From the NCBI GenBank assembly GCA_025997455.1, contig BNUP01000008.1:1-35098 (forward strand): a stretch of DNA of 35,098 nucleotides, written 5' to 3'. The DNA comes from Fibrobacterales bacterium (GTDB lineage Bacteria > Fibrobacterota > Fibrobacteria > Fibrobacterales > Fibrobacteraceae). The notes under the pieces were generated by a model. That model was not told the origin of the DNA and did not search any database. It worked only from the letters and a program-made list of their open reading frames with translations. Shown here piece after piece: positions 21,341-28,706 of this stretch (position 1 is the first letter of the stretch; every line of letters starts with the position of its first letter). The translations under genes were made by a program, and so were the position numbers.

Positions 21341-21481
21341 TTAATCAACATTCTCTATATCGTCTTTGCTTATTTCAAGTAACTTTGCCAAACTTTTAGA
21401 TATTAAGTGCATTTGTTCGTTTTCGAGTTCGCCAATTTTTTCACCAAGTAAATTTTTATCTACCGTAATTAATTTTTCTGT
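21341..21481 (-). pseudogene. MazF/PemK-like toxin, C-terminal remnant
   Basis: A 46-codon open segment ends at 21341: LITVDKNLLGEKIGELENEQ then MHLISKSLAKLLEI. It matches the end of MazF/PemK mRNA interferases, where a terminal helix follows a K-x-L-x-x-K-I-G-x-L pattern. The frame is closed by TAG just above the first codon, where repeat element 21482-21760 begins. The catalytic N-terminal two thirds and any antitoxin are gone. The assignment rests on a short stretch. Confidence 0.55.
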
Positions 21482-21760
21482 CTAATATAGTAATCTCCGA
21501 AGAACTCCTCAAAACTTCATCCATAAAACAAGGAGTTCTCCAGAGACGACGGCAATAAGTATAGCCGCCCAATTAAAAAGGAGTTGTGATAATCTGTATA
21601 AGCAATGGCGGACAATAAGCATATCTGCCCTATTAAAAAGAAATTGAGATAATCTGTATATACAATGGCAGAAACCCCTTAAATTTGCATAAAAATACCG
21701 GTTGCCCATGTCGCTCGGTAGGCACTAACGACCTCTTAACGAGTTCTTCAGTGCCTACTA
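21482..21760 (-). repeat. Two-hairpin modular element, long form with two 60-bp units (copy 4)
   Basis: Same layout and length as 8031-8310. Hairpin A (21718-21758) pairs GTAGGCACTGA with TTAGTGCCTAC, a compensated change relative to GGCTC/GAGCC in copy 1. The 60-bp units are at 21613-21672 and 21553-21612. Hairpin B (21495-21545) pairs CTCTGGAGAACTCC with GGAGTTCTTCGGAG, using two G-T pairs. ATTACTAT occurs on both outer flanks. The stop codon of the upstream methyltransferase (21748-21750) lies in hairpin A. Confidence 0.85.
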
Positions 21761-23001
21761 TAGATAGTAATTTTTATTCCGCCGTTAAAAGTTTCTAAAA
21801 CTTTTTTGAAATTTTTGCCGATAGTCTCGTTTTGCGGAACAAGCACAACCGCTGAACTATCCTTAAAATCGCTGCTTATTTTTTTCCCGATTTCGAGGTA
21901 AAGTTTTTTATCTTTTTCCATTCGCTTTCCGTAAGGCGGATTGAGAATCAACAATGCATTTTTTTCTGGTTGCAGAGAAAAGAAATCTTTAACTTCCGGT
22001 TTAATGTAATTTTCAAGTCCCGCAACTTCCGCATTCCGTTTTATGGTTTGAACCGCTTTTGGGTCAATGTCGCTGGTGATGATGTGAGTCATTTCCGTGC
22101 AGGCGGGAATCTCGGCTTGTGCATTCTGGATTTGCTTACATTCAAAATATGAAGATAAATCCTCTGTTTGTGTCCCCAAGATTCCCGTCTGCACGGGAAT
22201 GACATACCGCAGTCGCCTATCGGCTTGGTGTCCCGTCTGCACGGGAATGACAAGTTTATTATAATTCTTCAAAAAATGATTGTAGGCTTGTTCTCTAAAT
22301 GCAGGGGTGTTCATAACCGCAAAATTTCTTTCGCTCGGTTTTCCCCAAAGATACTGTGCCGCCTCTAATGAAAATACCCCGCTGCCTGCCATTGGGTCTA
22401 TCAACTTGTCAAACTTAACAAAATCGGAATATAAAAGAATGCTCGCCGCCAAAGTTTCCTGCAAAGGCGCGTCCTCAACAAATCGTCCGTTCCTTTTATA
22501 TAACGGCTCGCCGCTCAAGTCCTGCCAAACGGAGCAAATGTCGTTTTCAATGCGAATTGTGATTAGTTGAGAATTTAAAGGCGGTGCGATGAGAGAAAGA
22601 GCGTTTTCAACAATCGCTTTAACTCTCTCCTCAACTGCACCTTGATGATACAACCGTGATTTTTTACAAAATACTTTAACCTTTACTTCGCAATTCTGCG
22701 GTAAATATAACTCCCACGCAATATTTTTAATTTCGTGTTCTAACTTGCCAAAATTTTCACAAGGGAATTTTGCAATTTGCATTTCAAAATTTCTTGCACA
22801 CCGAGAAACCGCCTGAGCGTTCCAAACGGTTTCTAATTTCGAGTTAAAATGCACCGCTCCGTTTTCGGTTTCTGCTCCTGCAATTCCGAGCAGAGAGAGT
22901 TCTCTTGCAAGCGTGCTTTCAAAGCCGATGTGTGCTCCTGCTTTAAAAAAATGCAAGGGTGCTTTTATGTGCTTTTTTATTCTTCGTTCCAGATTTTCCA
23001 T
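21748..23001 (-). CDS. THUMP-type RNA methyltransferase (RlmL-like), with repeat-encoded insertion
   Basis: A 417-residue class I SAM-dependent methyltransferase of the RlmL/YpsC/Trm11-like group, which makes m2G in rRNA or tRNA. The N-terminal ferredoxin-like/THUMP part covers about 1-165. YKRNGRFVEDAPLQETLAAS leads into the SAM site (DPMAGSGVFSLEAA, 202-215), and catalytic NPPY is in LILNPPYGKRM (351-361). Residues 250-306 are encoded by dRS3-like palindromic repeats (VIPVQTG twice) inserted in frame between two Rossmann elements. The last residues SRH and the stop come from the repeat element at 21482. The start at 23001 overlaps the peptidase remnant by 59 nt; a later start near residue 15 cannot be excluded. 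Confidence 0.88.
   Translation of the reverse strand: MENLERRIKKHIKAPLHFFKAGAHIGFESTLARELSLLGIAGAETENGAVHFNSKLETVWNAQAVSRCARNFEMQIAKFPCENFGKLEHEIKNIAWELYLPQNCEVKVKVFCKKSRLYHQGAVEERVKAIVENALSLIAPPLNSQLITIRIENDICSVWQDLSGEPLYKRNGRFVEDAPLQETLAASILLYSDFVKFDKLIDPMAGSGVFSLEAAQYLWGKPSERNFAVMNTPAFREQAYNHFLKNYNKLVIPVQTGHQADRRLRYVIPVQTGILGTQTEDLSSYFECKQIQNAQAEIPACTEMTHIITSDIDPKAVQTIKRNAEVAGLENYIKPEVKDFFSLQPEKNALLILNPPYGKRMEKDKKLYLEIGKKISSDFKDSSAVVLVPQNETIGKNFKKVLETFNGGIKITIYSRH
22084..22254. repeat. Three dRS3-like palindromes inside a coding sequence
   Basis: Copies at 22091-22110 (one mismatch), 22181-22200 and 22230-22252 (ATTCCC/GGGAAT type with GTCTGCAC centre). Together with spacer they keep the methyltransferase frame open for 57 codons. 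Confidence 0.8.
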
Positions 23002-23278
23002 ATATTTTTTCTATTCTCTTTTTTGTAGGCGGGTGGAGTGATAAAAATGAATGCCGCAAATTTCCGAGCATTTTTAAGGATTTCACTGCATTTTCTTTTC
23101 CGCATTTTTTTGCGGCTATGCAATCTGCCTCGTATTCTTGGCGGTAGCAAAAAAATTTATAAATGGTGAAGACTGTTATGAGGGCGGTTGTTACTATACC
23201 CAATAAAAAAAATCGCCTTTTCAATTCGTGTTGTTTTTCTAAATGTGCCTGTTCGTGAAAAAACTCGTGTGCTAACAT
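22943..23278 (-). pseudogene. M48-type zinc metallopeptidase, C-terminal remnant
   Basis: The 111-residue frame begins at MLAHEFFHEQAHL, holding the HEXXH zinc motif (HEFFH). A membrane helix follows (FFLLGIVTTALITVFTIYKF), then YEADCIAAKK, the third zinc ligand region (E-x-D), and SLHPPTKKRIEKIY, as at the end of HtpX/M48 proteins. The N-terminal ~150 residues expected before HEXXH are absent, replaced by repeated sequence at 23248-23431. A second copy of the HEXXH-encoding segment lies at 23400-23431 and reads into nonsense. Probably not functional. Confidence 0.65.
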
Positions 23279-23431
23279 ATATCCTCGCCTTCACGAAACA
23301 GGTACACCCCCCGCCAGCCCTGAGGGCGGAAAAGGCGGGGGGAAGCAAGTATTGCACTGTTTAAGTGCAATACGGCGAGGGGGGTATTTTTAATACATAC
23401 CTGTTCGTGAAAAAACTCGTGTGCTAACATA
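23248..23431. repeat. 32-bp direct repeat flanking a 120-bp structured insertion
   Basis: CCTGTTCGTGAAAAAACTCG plus GTGTGCTAACATA, minus one shared G, is identical at 23248-23279 and 23400-23431. Between them, CCTCGCC (23283) pairs with GGCGAGG (23374) around two hairpins: CCCCCCGCC/GGCGGGGGG (23307-23342) and GTATTGCACT/AGTGCAATAC (23349-23373). TTCACGAAACAGG at 23290 is an inverted copy of the repeat's start. Confidence 0.75.
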
Positions 23432-23433
23432 CT

Positions 23434-23549
23434 ATAACCTCATTATTATTTGGGCGGGTTTCAAACCCGCCCCTACCATATCCACCGTTTCGTTTTGGGC
23501 GGGCAAACCCCGCTCCTACGGTAAAACAATCTATTAACATAACCTCATT
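23434..23549. repeat. GGGCGGGTTT palindromes bounded by an 11-bp duplication
   Basis: ATAACCTCATT occurs at 23434-23444 and 23539-23549. Between them are TGGGCGGGTTTCAAACCCGC and a second TTGGGCGGGCAAACCCCGC copy. The right duplication includes the last codons of scpA, so this looks like an insertion next to the scpA stop with target duplication. Confidence 0.6.
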
Positions 23550-24535
23550 GCCTCGCATTCCTCGCAAAATGCAACCGTTTGCGTTTCGCCGTGAATAATT
23601 GTGCCCTCAAGCATTGCCTGCACATCGGCATCGGTTATGCGAAATCCGTTTTCTATCAACTGCATTGAATTTTTCAGAATGCTGTCGAGTGCCGTTTTTT
23701 CCTCAATTTCTTGTGCGAGAGAACGACCGTGAAGATAATCGACCAAGCCTCCTATAACATTTGGGTCGGGGGAATAATACGCTTTTTCCTGTGCCAATTC
23801 CTCTTTGTATTCATCGTTTTGTTTTTTGCGATAGAGCCACAGGGGTGCGGAAACTTCGCTTTGCCGAAACACAATTTCATCGGTTTTTGTGAGTTCGAGC
23901 AGAGCCATAAAAGTTACCACCGCCACAAGTGAAATTTTATCCCGACCGAGCAAGTCCTCAAACATCGCCCGTCCGCTGGTTGCCAAGTAGTTATTTATGT
24001 GCTGTTCGCGGTCTTCAATGGTGACATTATCGACTTCTATTGTGTGTGAATTGTTATATGAATGTGTTTGAAGTGATTTATGAAATGCTTTGAAAAGTTG
24101 CCAAATATCGCTGTCTGCCAAACGGTCGTCTTTGCCGATTTTTTCAGGTCTCCCGCGCCCGTAAGTGCCGAAATTTTTTCCCTCTAACTCCTGTAATCCG
24201 CTCGCCACCCGCTTAAATTTTTGATACTCCCGCATTTGCTCAATCAATTTTTCCCGTTCAATTTCAAAGTCTAAAAGTCCAATTTCATCTCCCGTTTCAC
24301 CCTTCGGCAAAAGTTCTCGAACTTTGAGTGCCATAAGCCTGCTCGCAAGCGAAAGAAAATCGCCCGCGTATGACAAATCGACATTTTCCAAATCTTCAAT
24401 GTATTTTAAATATTGGTCTGTTATGGTTGCAATTGAAATTTTTTCAAAAGGAATTTCTTCCTTTTTCATCAAAAAATAAAGAAGATCAAGTGGTCCCGTG
24501 TAGGAGCCGCCCATTTGAAATTCATAATTTTCCAC
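23534..24535 (-). CDS. scpA: Segregation and condensation protein A
   Basis: A 333-residue kleisin of the SMC-ScpAB complex, which organises and segregates chromosomes. The N-terminal block is recognisable (YTGPLDLLYFLMKKEEIPFE, then ISIATITDQYLKYIEDL and AGDFLSLASRLMALKVRELL), which binds the SMC neck. A charged linker follows, then a winged-helix-like C-terminus (TFMALLELTKTDEIVFRQSE). It is longer than average (240-280) in the linker and tail. It starts with GTG 1 nt after the glmS stop, so it is co-translated with glmS. scpB is not in the window. Confidence 0.92.
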   Translation of the reverse strand: MENYEFQMGGSYTGPLDLLYFLMKKEEIPFEKISIATITDQYLKYIEDLENVDLSYAGDFLSLASRLMALKVRELLPKGETGDEIGLLDFEIEREKLIEQMREYQKFKRVASGLQELEGKNFGTYGRGRPEKIGKDDRLADSDIWQLFKAFHKSLQTHSYNNSHTIEVDNVTIEDREQHINNYLATSGRAMFEDLLGRDKISLVAVVTFMALLELTKTDEIVFRQSEVSAPLWLYRKKQNDEYKEELAQEKAYYSPDPNVIGGLVDYLHGRSLAQEIEEKTALDSILKNSMQLIENGFRITDADVQAMLEGTIIHGETQTVAFCEECEAMRLC

Positions 24536-24536
24536 G

Positions 24537-26363
24537 CTATTCCACCGTTACGCTTTTTGCCAAATTTCTCGGTTGATCCACATCGTTTCCGCGCAACACC
24601 GCGATATGATAGGCGAGCAATTGCAAAGGAACGCTTGTAATCACAGGCATTAACGCATTTAAGGTTTGCGGAACTCGTATAATATGGTCGGCAAATTCAT
24701 CAAGAGGTGAGCAGTCATCGCTTGCAACGACAATCAATTTTCCGCCGCGAGCCTTGATTTCTCGTGCGTTGGAGACAACCTTATCGAAAAGTGCATCTTT
24801 TGGTGCGACAATTACCACAGGCATATTTGCATCTATTAAAGCAATGGGACCGTGTTTCATTTCTGCGGCAGGATAACCCTCTGCGTGAATGTAAGAGATT
24901 TCCTTTAATTTAAGTGCGCCTTCCATTGCAACGGGATAATTATAGTGTCGTCCCAAATACAAAAAATTCGGATGATTCGCATAAACTTTTGCAATTTTCA
25001 GAATCTCATCACTAAGGGTTAAAGTCTTTTCGACAACCGATGGCAATTCGCTGATAGCCTGTGCAATTTCCACACCCTGTGCATTTGAAAGTCTTCGCTG
25101 CCTGCCGAGCAACAATGCAATCAATGCCAAAACCGTTACCTGAGCATTAAACGCTTTTGTGCTCGCAACGCCGATTTCTGGTCCCGCGTGCAAATACACG
25201 CCGCCGTTTGATGCCCTTGCAATTGTTGAACCCACCACATTGCAAATTGAAAGCACCGTTGCACCCTTGTGTTGTGCCTCACGCAGAGCCGCGAGTGTGT
25301 CTGCCGTTTCGCCTGATTGCGAAATTGTAAAAACCAAAGTATTGGAACCTATAATGGGATTTCTATATCGAAATTCCGATGCGTATTCAACTTCAACGGG
25401 AATACCCGCCCATTCTTCTATTAAATATTCCCCGACCATTGCGGAGTAATAACTCGTTCCGCAGGCGGTTATAATTATTCGGTCAATGGAGCGGAGTTCT
25501 TTTAACGAGTTATCTAAGCCTGCCAACTTCGCATTTCCGTCTCCGAGCAAAAGCCTTCCGCGCGTGCAATTTCGCAGGGCTTCGGGTTGCTCAAAAATTT
25601 CCTTCAACATAAAATGCGGAAAATCTCCTTTTTGAGACTGCTCCAAAGTCGCCTCTATCTCTTGCACTTCTCGGCTCACAGACTTATCTTTTATATTGCG
25701 AACGGTAAAACCTTCTCTCTTAATCAACGCAACATCGTTATCTTCCAAATACACAATTTTCTGCGTATGCCCCACAATAGCCGATACATCGCTTGCCAAA
25801 AAACTTTCATTCTCTCCAACGCCGAGAACCAAAGGACTTCCGCGCCGTGCACCTACCAAAATATCGGGATCGTCTGCCGAAATTACCGCCAAACCAAAAG
25901 TTCCCTCTATCGATTCTAATGCCTTCAAAACCGCTTTTCCCAAATCTCCGTTGTAAAATTTTGAAATCCAATGAGCCACAACTTCCGTGTCCGTGTCCGA
26001 AGTAAATTGAACGCCTTCCGCTTGCAAGTGCTTTTTTAGAATTGCATAATTTTCAATAATTCCGTTATGCACCACTGCAATTTTTCCGTCTGCCGAAAGT
26101 TGCGGATGTGCATTCACCTCGTTCGGTTCGCCGTGAGTTGCCCAGCGGGTGTGCGAAATCCCCAAAAATCCCTCTAAATTTTTCTGCTCTAACTTCTTTT
26201 CCAACTCCCGAATTTTCCCGACAGCCTTTTCGGTTTTCAATTTTCCCGAATCGAGCAAACTCACGCCCGCACTATCGTAGCCGCGATACTCCAACTTTTT
26301 TAAGCCGTCAATAAGAATGGGCAGGGCAGGTCTAAACCCTATATAAGCGACAATTCCACACAT
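24537..26363 (-). CDS. glmS: Glutamine--fructose-6-phosphate aminotransferase
   Basis: A 608-residue GlmS, the first step to UDP-GlcNAc for peptidoglycan and LPS. The N-terminal glutaminase has Cys2 (CGIVAYIGFRPA) as nucleophile, with SHTRWATHGEPNEVNAHPQL and NGIIENY. Two SIS isomerase domains follow (TACGTSYYSAMVGEYLIEEW, FTISQSGETADTLAAL, LGRHYNYPVAMEGALKLKEI). The C-terminus PRNLAKSVTVE is conserved. Length is standard (605-612). The start is fixed by Cys2 and by a -10 box 8 nt upstream. No glmS ribozyme is seen in the short region before it. Operon with scpA. Confidence 0.97.
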   Translation of the reverse strand: MCGIVAYIGFRPALPILIDGLKKLEYRGYDSAGVSLLDSGKLKTEKAVGKIRELEKKLEQKNLEGFLGISHTRWATHGEPNEVNAHPQLSADGKIAVVHNGIIENYAILKKHLQAEGVQFTSDTDTEVVAHWISKFYNGDLGKAVLKALESIEGTFGLAVISADDPDILVGARRGSPLVLGVGENESFLASDVSAIVGHTQKIVYLEDNDVALIKREGFTVRNIKDKSVSREVQEIEATLEQSQKGDFPHFMLKEIFEQPEALRNCTRGRLLLGDGNAKLAGLDNSLKELRSIDRIIITACGTSYYSAMVGEYLIEEWAGIPVEVEYASEFRYRNPIIGSNTLVFTISQSGETADTLAALREAQHKGATVLSICNVVGSTIARASNGGVYLHAGPEIGVASTKAFNAQVTVLALIALLLGRQRRLSNAQGVEIAQAISELPSVVEKTLTLSDEILKIAKVYANHPNFLYLGRHYNYPVAMEGALKLKEISYIHAEGYPAAEMKHGPIALIDANMPVVIVAPKDALFDKVVSNAREIKARGGKLIVVASDDCSPLDEFADHIIRVPQTLNALMPVITSVPLQLLAYHIAVLRGNDVDQPRNLAKSVTVE

Positions 26364-26371
26364 AGATTGGG

Positions 26372-26377
26372 AAGGTA
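26372..26377 (-). promoter_or_regulatory. -10 box TACCTT of glmS-scpA (leaderless type)
   Basis: TTTTCTACCTTCCCAATCT precedes ATG: 8 nt gap, no Shine-Dalgarno. Confidence 0.6.
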
Positions 26378-26492
26378 GAAAATGTGGCGTGTAGGGTATG
26401 GGGTGTGGAGAGTTGAAAGTGTAAAGTTATTATTCTCTACTCTTTACTCTCTATTCTCTACTCTTTTCACTTTCAACTCCTGCACCGCCGAG
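26378..26492. repeat. Intergenic repeat mosaic
   Basis: GGCGTGTAGGGTATGGGGTG (about 26384-26409), TTGAAAGTGTAAAG, TACTCTTTACTCTC low-complexity units, and CAACTCCTGCACCGCCGAG next to the tmk stop. Confidence 0.65.
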
Positions 26493-27125
26493 TTATCCAT
26501 AGACCAACTCGCTAATTAAATCTGCAATTTCTGCATTATTTTTAGTCGCATCTATAAGAGTGCAATTATCTTTGTTTTCTTCCGCGATTTTTCGGTAGCC
26601 GTTTCGCACTCGCTCAAAAAAATCATTTTTTTCCTGCTCCATTCTGTCTGCACCTGTGCGTTCTTTATCTGCAAACTGCCTCGCTCGGCTCACTTCTACG
26701 GGAATATCCAAAATAAATGTTTTTGTAGGGAAACAATCCCCGCAGGCGATTTTCAACAAATCTTTTATCATTGCAATGTCTAACCCGCGCCCATAACCCT
26801 GATATGCAAGCGTGCTATATGCAAACCTGTCTGCCAACACTGTGCATCCGCTTTCAAGTGCCGGTTTTATAACCTCTTTTATCAATTGGGCACGGGCTGC
26901 ATTGTATAAAAGCAACTCTGCAATGTCGCTCATTTTATCCTTGTGTTCTGTGTCTAAAAGAACGCTGCGAATCTGTTCCCCGATTTTTGTTCCGCCCGGT
27001 TCGCGAATTTTCACAACGCGTATTCCCTTTTCCGTCCAAAATTTTTCCAACGCCGAAATTTGCGTGCTCTTTCCCGAACCGTCTATGCCTTCAAGGCAGA
27101 AAAAATTTTTATAAACAGATGACAT
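26493..27125 (-). CDS. tmk: Thymidylate kinase
   Basis: A 210-residue dTMP kinase, which makes dTDP for DNA synthesis. P-loop GIDGSGKS (13-20), REPGGTKIGEQIRSVLLD (dTMP-binding Arg), VLADRFAYSTLAYQGYGRGL (DR-Y motif) and a LID segment ERTGADRME. Length is typical. The start at 27125 follows a -10 box by 8 nt. The sequence around its start is a near-perfect inverted copy of that around the tsaE-folK start at 27402. Confidence 0.95.
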   Translation of the reverse strand: MSSVYKNFFCLEGIDGSGKSTQISALEKFWTEKGIRVVKIREPGGTKIGEQIRSVLLDTEHKDKMSDIAELLLYNAARAQLIKEVIKPALESGCTVLADRFAYSTLAYQGYGRGLDIAMIKDLLKIACGDCFPTKTFILDIPVEVSRARQFADKERTGADRMEQEKNDFFERVRNGYRKIAEENKDNCTLIDATKNNAEIADLISELVYG

Positions 27126-27133
27126 CTGCGGGG

Positions 27134-27139
27134 AAGGTA
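27134..27139 (-). promoter_or_regulatory. -10 box TACCTT of tmk
   Basis: TTGCAT, 16 nt, TACCTT, 8 nt, ATG on the minus strand. No Shine-Dalgarno. Confidence 0.55.
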
Positions 27140-27365
27140 GTTAATTCACGCGGCAATGCAATAGTTGAAAGTTGAGAGAAGTGCATTGTAGGGGCGAATA
27201 TTATTCGCCCGTTTATTTTCATTGTGGATTCTGCAACTCCGTGCAGAATGACAATCTCCTTGCAATTCTAAAAGGGCGGGTTAAAAACCACGCCCCTACA
27301 ATTCCCTTCTCCCTTCTCCCTTCCCCCAACTTGCACCACCGAGTTCCCCATCCTATACCCCACAT

Positions 27366-27393
27366 TTGCACCGCCGCGTGAATTAACTACCTT
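27366..27393 (+). promoter_or_regulatory. Promoter of tsaE-folK
   Basis: -35 TTGCAC (27366-27371), 16-nt spacer, -10 TACCTT (27388-27393), 8 nt to ATG 27402. Mirror image of the tmk promoter. Confidence 0.6.
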
Positions 27394-27401
27394 CTCCGCA
27401 G

Positions 27402-28328
27402 ATGTCGATTTTTCTCTCACACAACGAAACCGAAACGGACGAATGGGCTTTTGCATTTGGCAAATCATTAAAGGCAGGTGATGTGGTTACGCTTGACGGG
27501 GAATTGGGGGCAGGGAAAACTGCGATTTGCAGAGGAATTTGTGCAGGACTTGGTTTTGAGAAAGGGGTAAATTCGCCGAGTTATTCGATTTTGCACGAAT
27601 ATCCGAATGTGCCGCCGATTTTTCATTTGGATTTATACCGCCTAAAAAACATAGATGATTTATATGACATAGGGTTTGAAAATTTTTTGGGTGGGAGCGG
27701 AGTTGTTTTAATTGAATGGGCAAATAAATTTTTTTCTTCTGTTAGCACTGCGGGCAAAAAAATTACGCATAGAATTAGCGTGAAAATTGTCGGCGAAAGT
27801 GAAAGGGAAATTACTGTTAATACAGAAAACGAACAAACAAAAACTAGAAAAATTTTTATCGGGATTGGCTCAAATATTGAACCGAGAGAAAATAGATTGG
27901 CAATTTCGAGAAAGAAGTTGCTGCATTGCATATCGGCTACAAATGATGATGCGCATTGGTTGAAAAGCGGAATTTATGAAACGGCGGCGTGGGGTTTTGA
28001 AGAACAGGCAAAATTCTTAAATCAGGTTGTGAGTTTTGAAAGCAACAAAACTCCGCAGGAATTACTCGACATCTGTAAAAATATTGAAAAAGAAATGGGA
28101 AGAGAACAACGGGAAAAATGGCATGAGAGGGAAATCGATTTGGATTTACTTTATTGCGGTGATGAAATTGTTAAAAGCAAAAATTTGCTTGTTCCTCATC
28201 CTTTAATTTCGCAGAGGGAATTTGTGCTAGTTCCGTTATGCGAAATTGCACCAGATTTTATTGACCCGAAGTTAAAAAAGACTGTCCGAAAAATGCTTAC
28301 GGATTTAAAATTAAATTGCATTAGGTAA
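27402..28328 (+). CDS. TsaE-FolK fusion protein
   Basis: A 308-residue fusion. Residues 1-145 are TsaE, the ATPase of the t6A tRNA modification complex: P-loop GELGAGKT (33-40), NSPSYSILHEY, FHLDLYRL (75-82) and VLIEWANKF. Residues 150-308 are FolK (6-hydroxymethyl-7,8-dihydropterin pyrophosphokinase, folate pathway): KIFIGIGSNIEPRENRL, FLNQVVSFESNKTPQELLD, W-x-x-REIDLDLLY (240-251) and VPHPLISQREFVLVPLCEIA. Both halves keep their catalytic motifs. There is no stop or start between them apart from a short linker (NTENEQTKTR). FolK stands apart from other folate genes here. The stop TAA is inside repeat element 28324-28490. Confidence 0.9.
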   Translation: MSIFLSHNETETDEWAFAFGKSLKAGDVVTLDGELGAGKTAICRGICAGLGFEKGVNSPSYSILHEYPNVPPIFHLDLYRLKNIDDLYDIGFENFLGGSGVVLIEWANKFFSSVSTAGKKITHRISVKIVGESEREITVNTENEQTKTRKIFIGIGSNIEPRENRLAISRKKLLHCISATNDDAHWLKSGIYETAAWGFEEQAKFLNQVVSFESNKTPQELLDICKNIEKEMGREQREKWHEREIDLDLLYCGDEIVKSKNLLVPHPLISQREFVLVPLCEIAPDFIDPKLKKTVRKMLTDLKLNCIR

Positions 28329-28490
28329 CCACTATTAACCTCCTAAGAGGTTGGTAGAGGTTACCCAGCGACATGGGCGAACTGCGTTTTTTATGGTGAT
28401 AATGTCGTCCTGCGGCGAATGCTCGCAGGATCGCCGTTGTCTCTAAAAACTCAAATCTGTGGAATTGTGTTACAAAGGGAGTTTTTAGAG
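28324..28490 (+). repeat. Two-hairpin modular element, type B (copy 5), between convergent genes
   Basis: Hairpin A' GGTAACC (28324-28330) with GGTTACC (28359-28365) around AACCTC/GAGGTT. Core CAGCGACATGGGCGAACTG. Inner hairpin CCTGCG/CGCAGG. TCGCCGTTGTCTC. Hairpin B' CTCTAAAAACTC (28441-28452) with GAGTTTTTAGAG (28479-28490). The folK stop TAA is in the left arm and the stop of the minus-strand gene (28485-28487) in the right arm. Confidence 0.85.
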
Positions 28491-28694
28491 GTTTCCATTA
28501 TTCAAAGTTAAGCATACGAAGAAAATCAGCAAATAACTGTACCATATAACGGTGAAGGGATAGTTTAGAAATCGTTTGAATTGCGATTTTTCCGTAGAGT
28601 TTTTTATTTGAATTATCTTAAGATTTTTGTAGAAATAGAAACCGCTTGCGGTTAAACCGAGAATTGAAAAGAGAATTAGAATGAAAATTGTCAT
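28485..28694 (-). CDS. Small two-helix membrane protein, hypothetical
   Basis: A 69-residue protein with an N-terminal helix (IFILILFSILGLTASGFYFY), a basic cytoplasmic linker (KNLKIIQIKNSTEKSQFKRF) and a second helix (YSYLLIFFVCL). It probably sits in the inner membrane. No family recognised. The frame extends upstream, but ATG 28694 is chosen because a -10 box ends 6 nt before it. The last codons are supplied by the repeat element's right arm. Confidence 0.6.
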   Translation of the reverse strand: MTIFILILFSILGLTASGFYFYKNLKIIQIKNSTEKSQFKRFLNYPFTVIWYSYLLIFFVCLTLNNGNL

Positions 28695-28700
28695 TGGGGG

Positions 28701-28706
28701 AAGGTA
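28701..28706 (-). promoter_or_regulatory. -10 box TACCTT of the small membrane protein gene
   Basis: TTTCTACCTTCCCCCAATG: 6 nt gap to ATG, no Shine-Dalgarno. Confidence 0.6.

Larger units (their letters stand above)
27121..27406. repeat. 41-bp inverted repeat spanning both divergent start sites, with mosaic between
   Basis: Arms 27121-27161 and 27366-27406 match in reverse complement with 3 mismatches. Each includes the -35/-10 region and the first codons ATGTC of a different gene (tmk and tsaE-folK). Between them are TTGTAGGGGCGAATATTATT, a GATTCTGCAACTCCGTGCAG hairpin repeat (27227-27246) and GGGCGGGTTAAAAACCACGC (27275). Confidence 0.8.

Noticed and set aside
26364..26500. glmS ribozyme
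   Set aside because: The region before glmS is repeat mosaic and the transcript is predicted leaderless.
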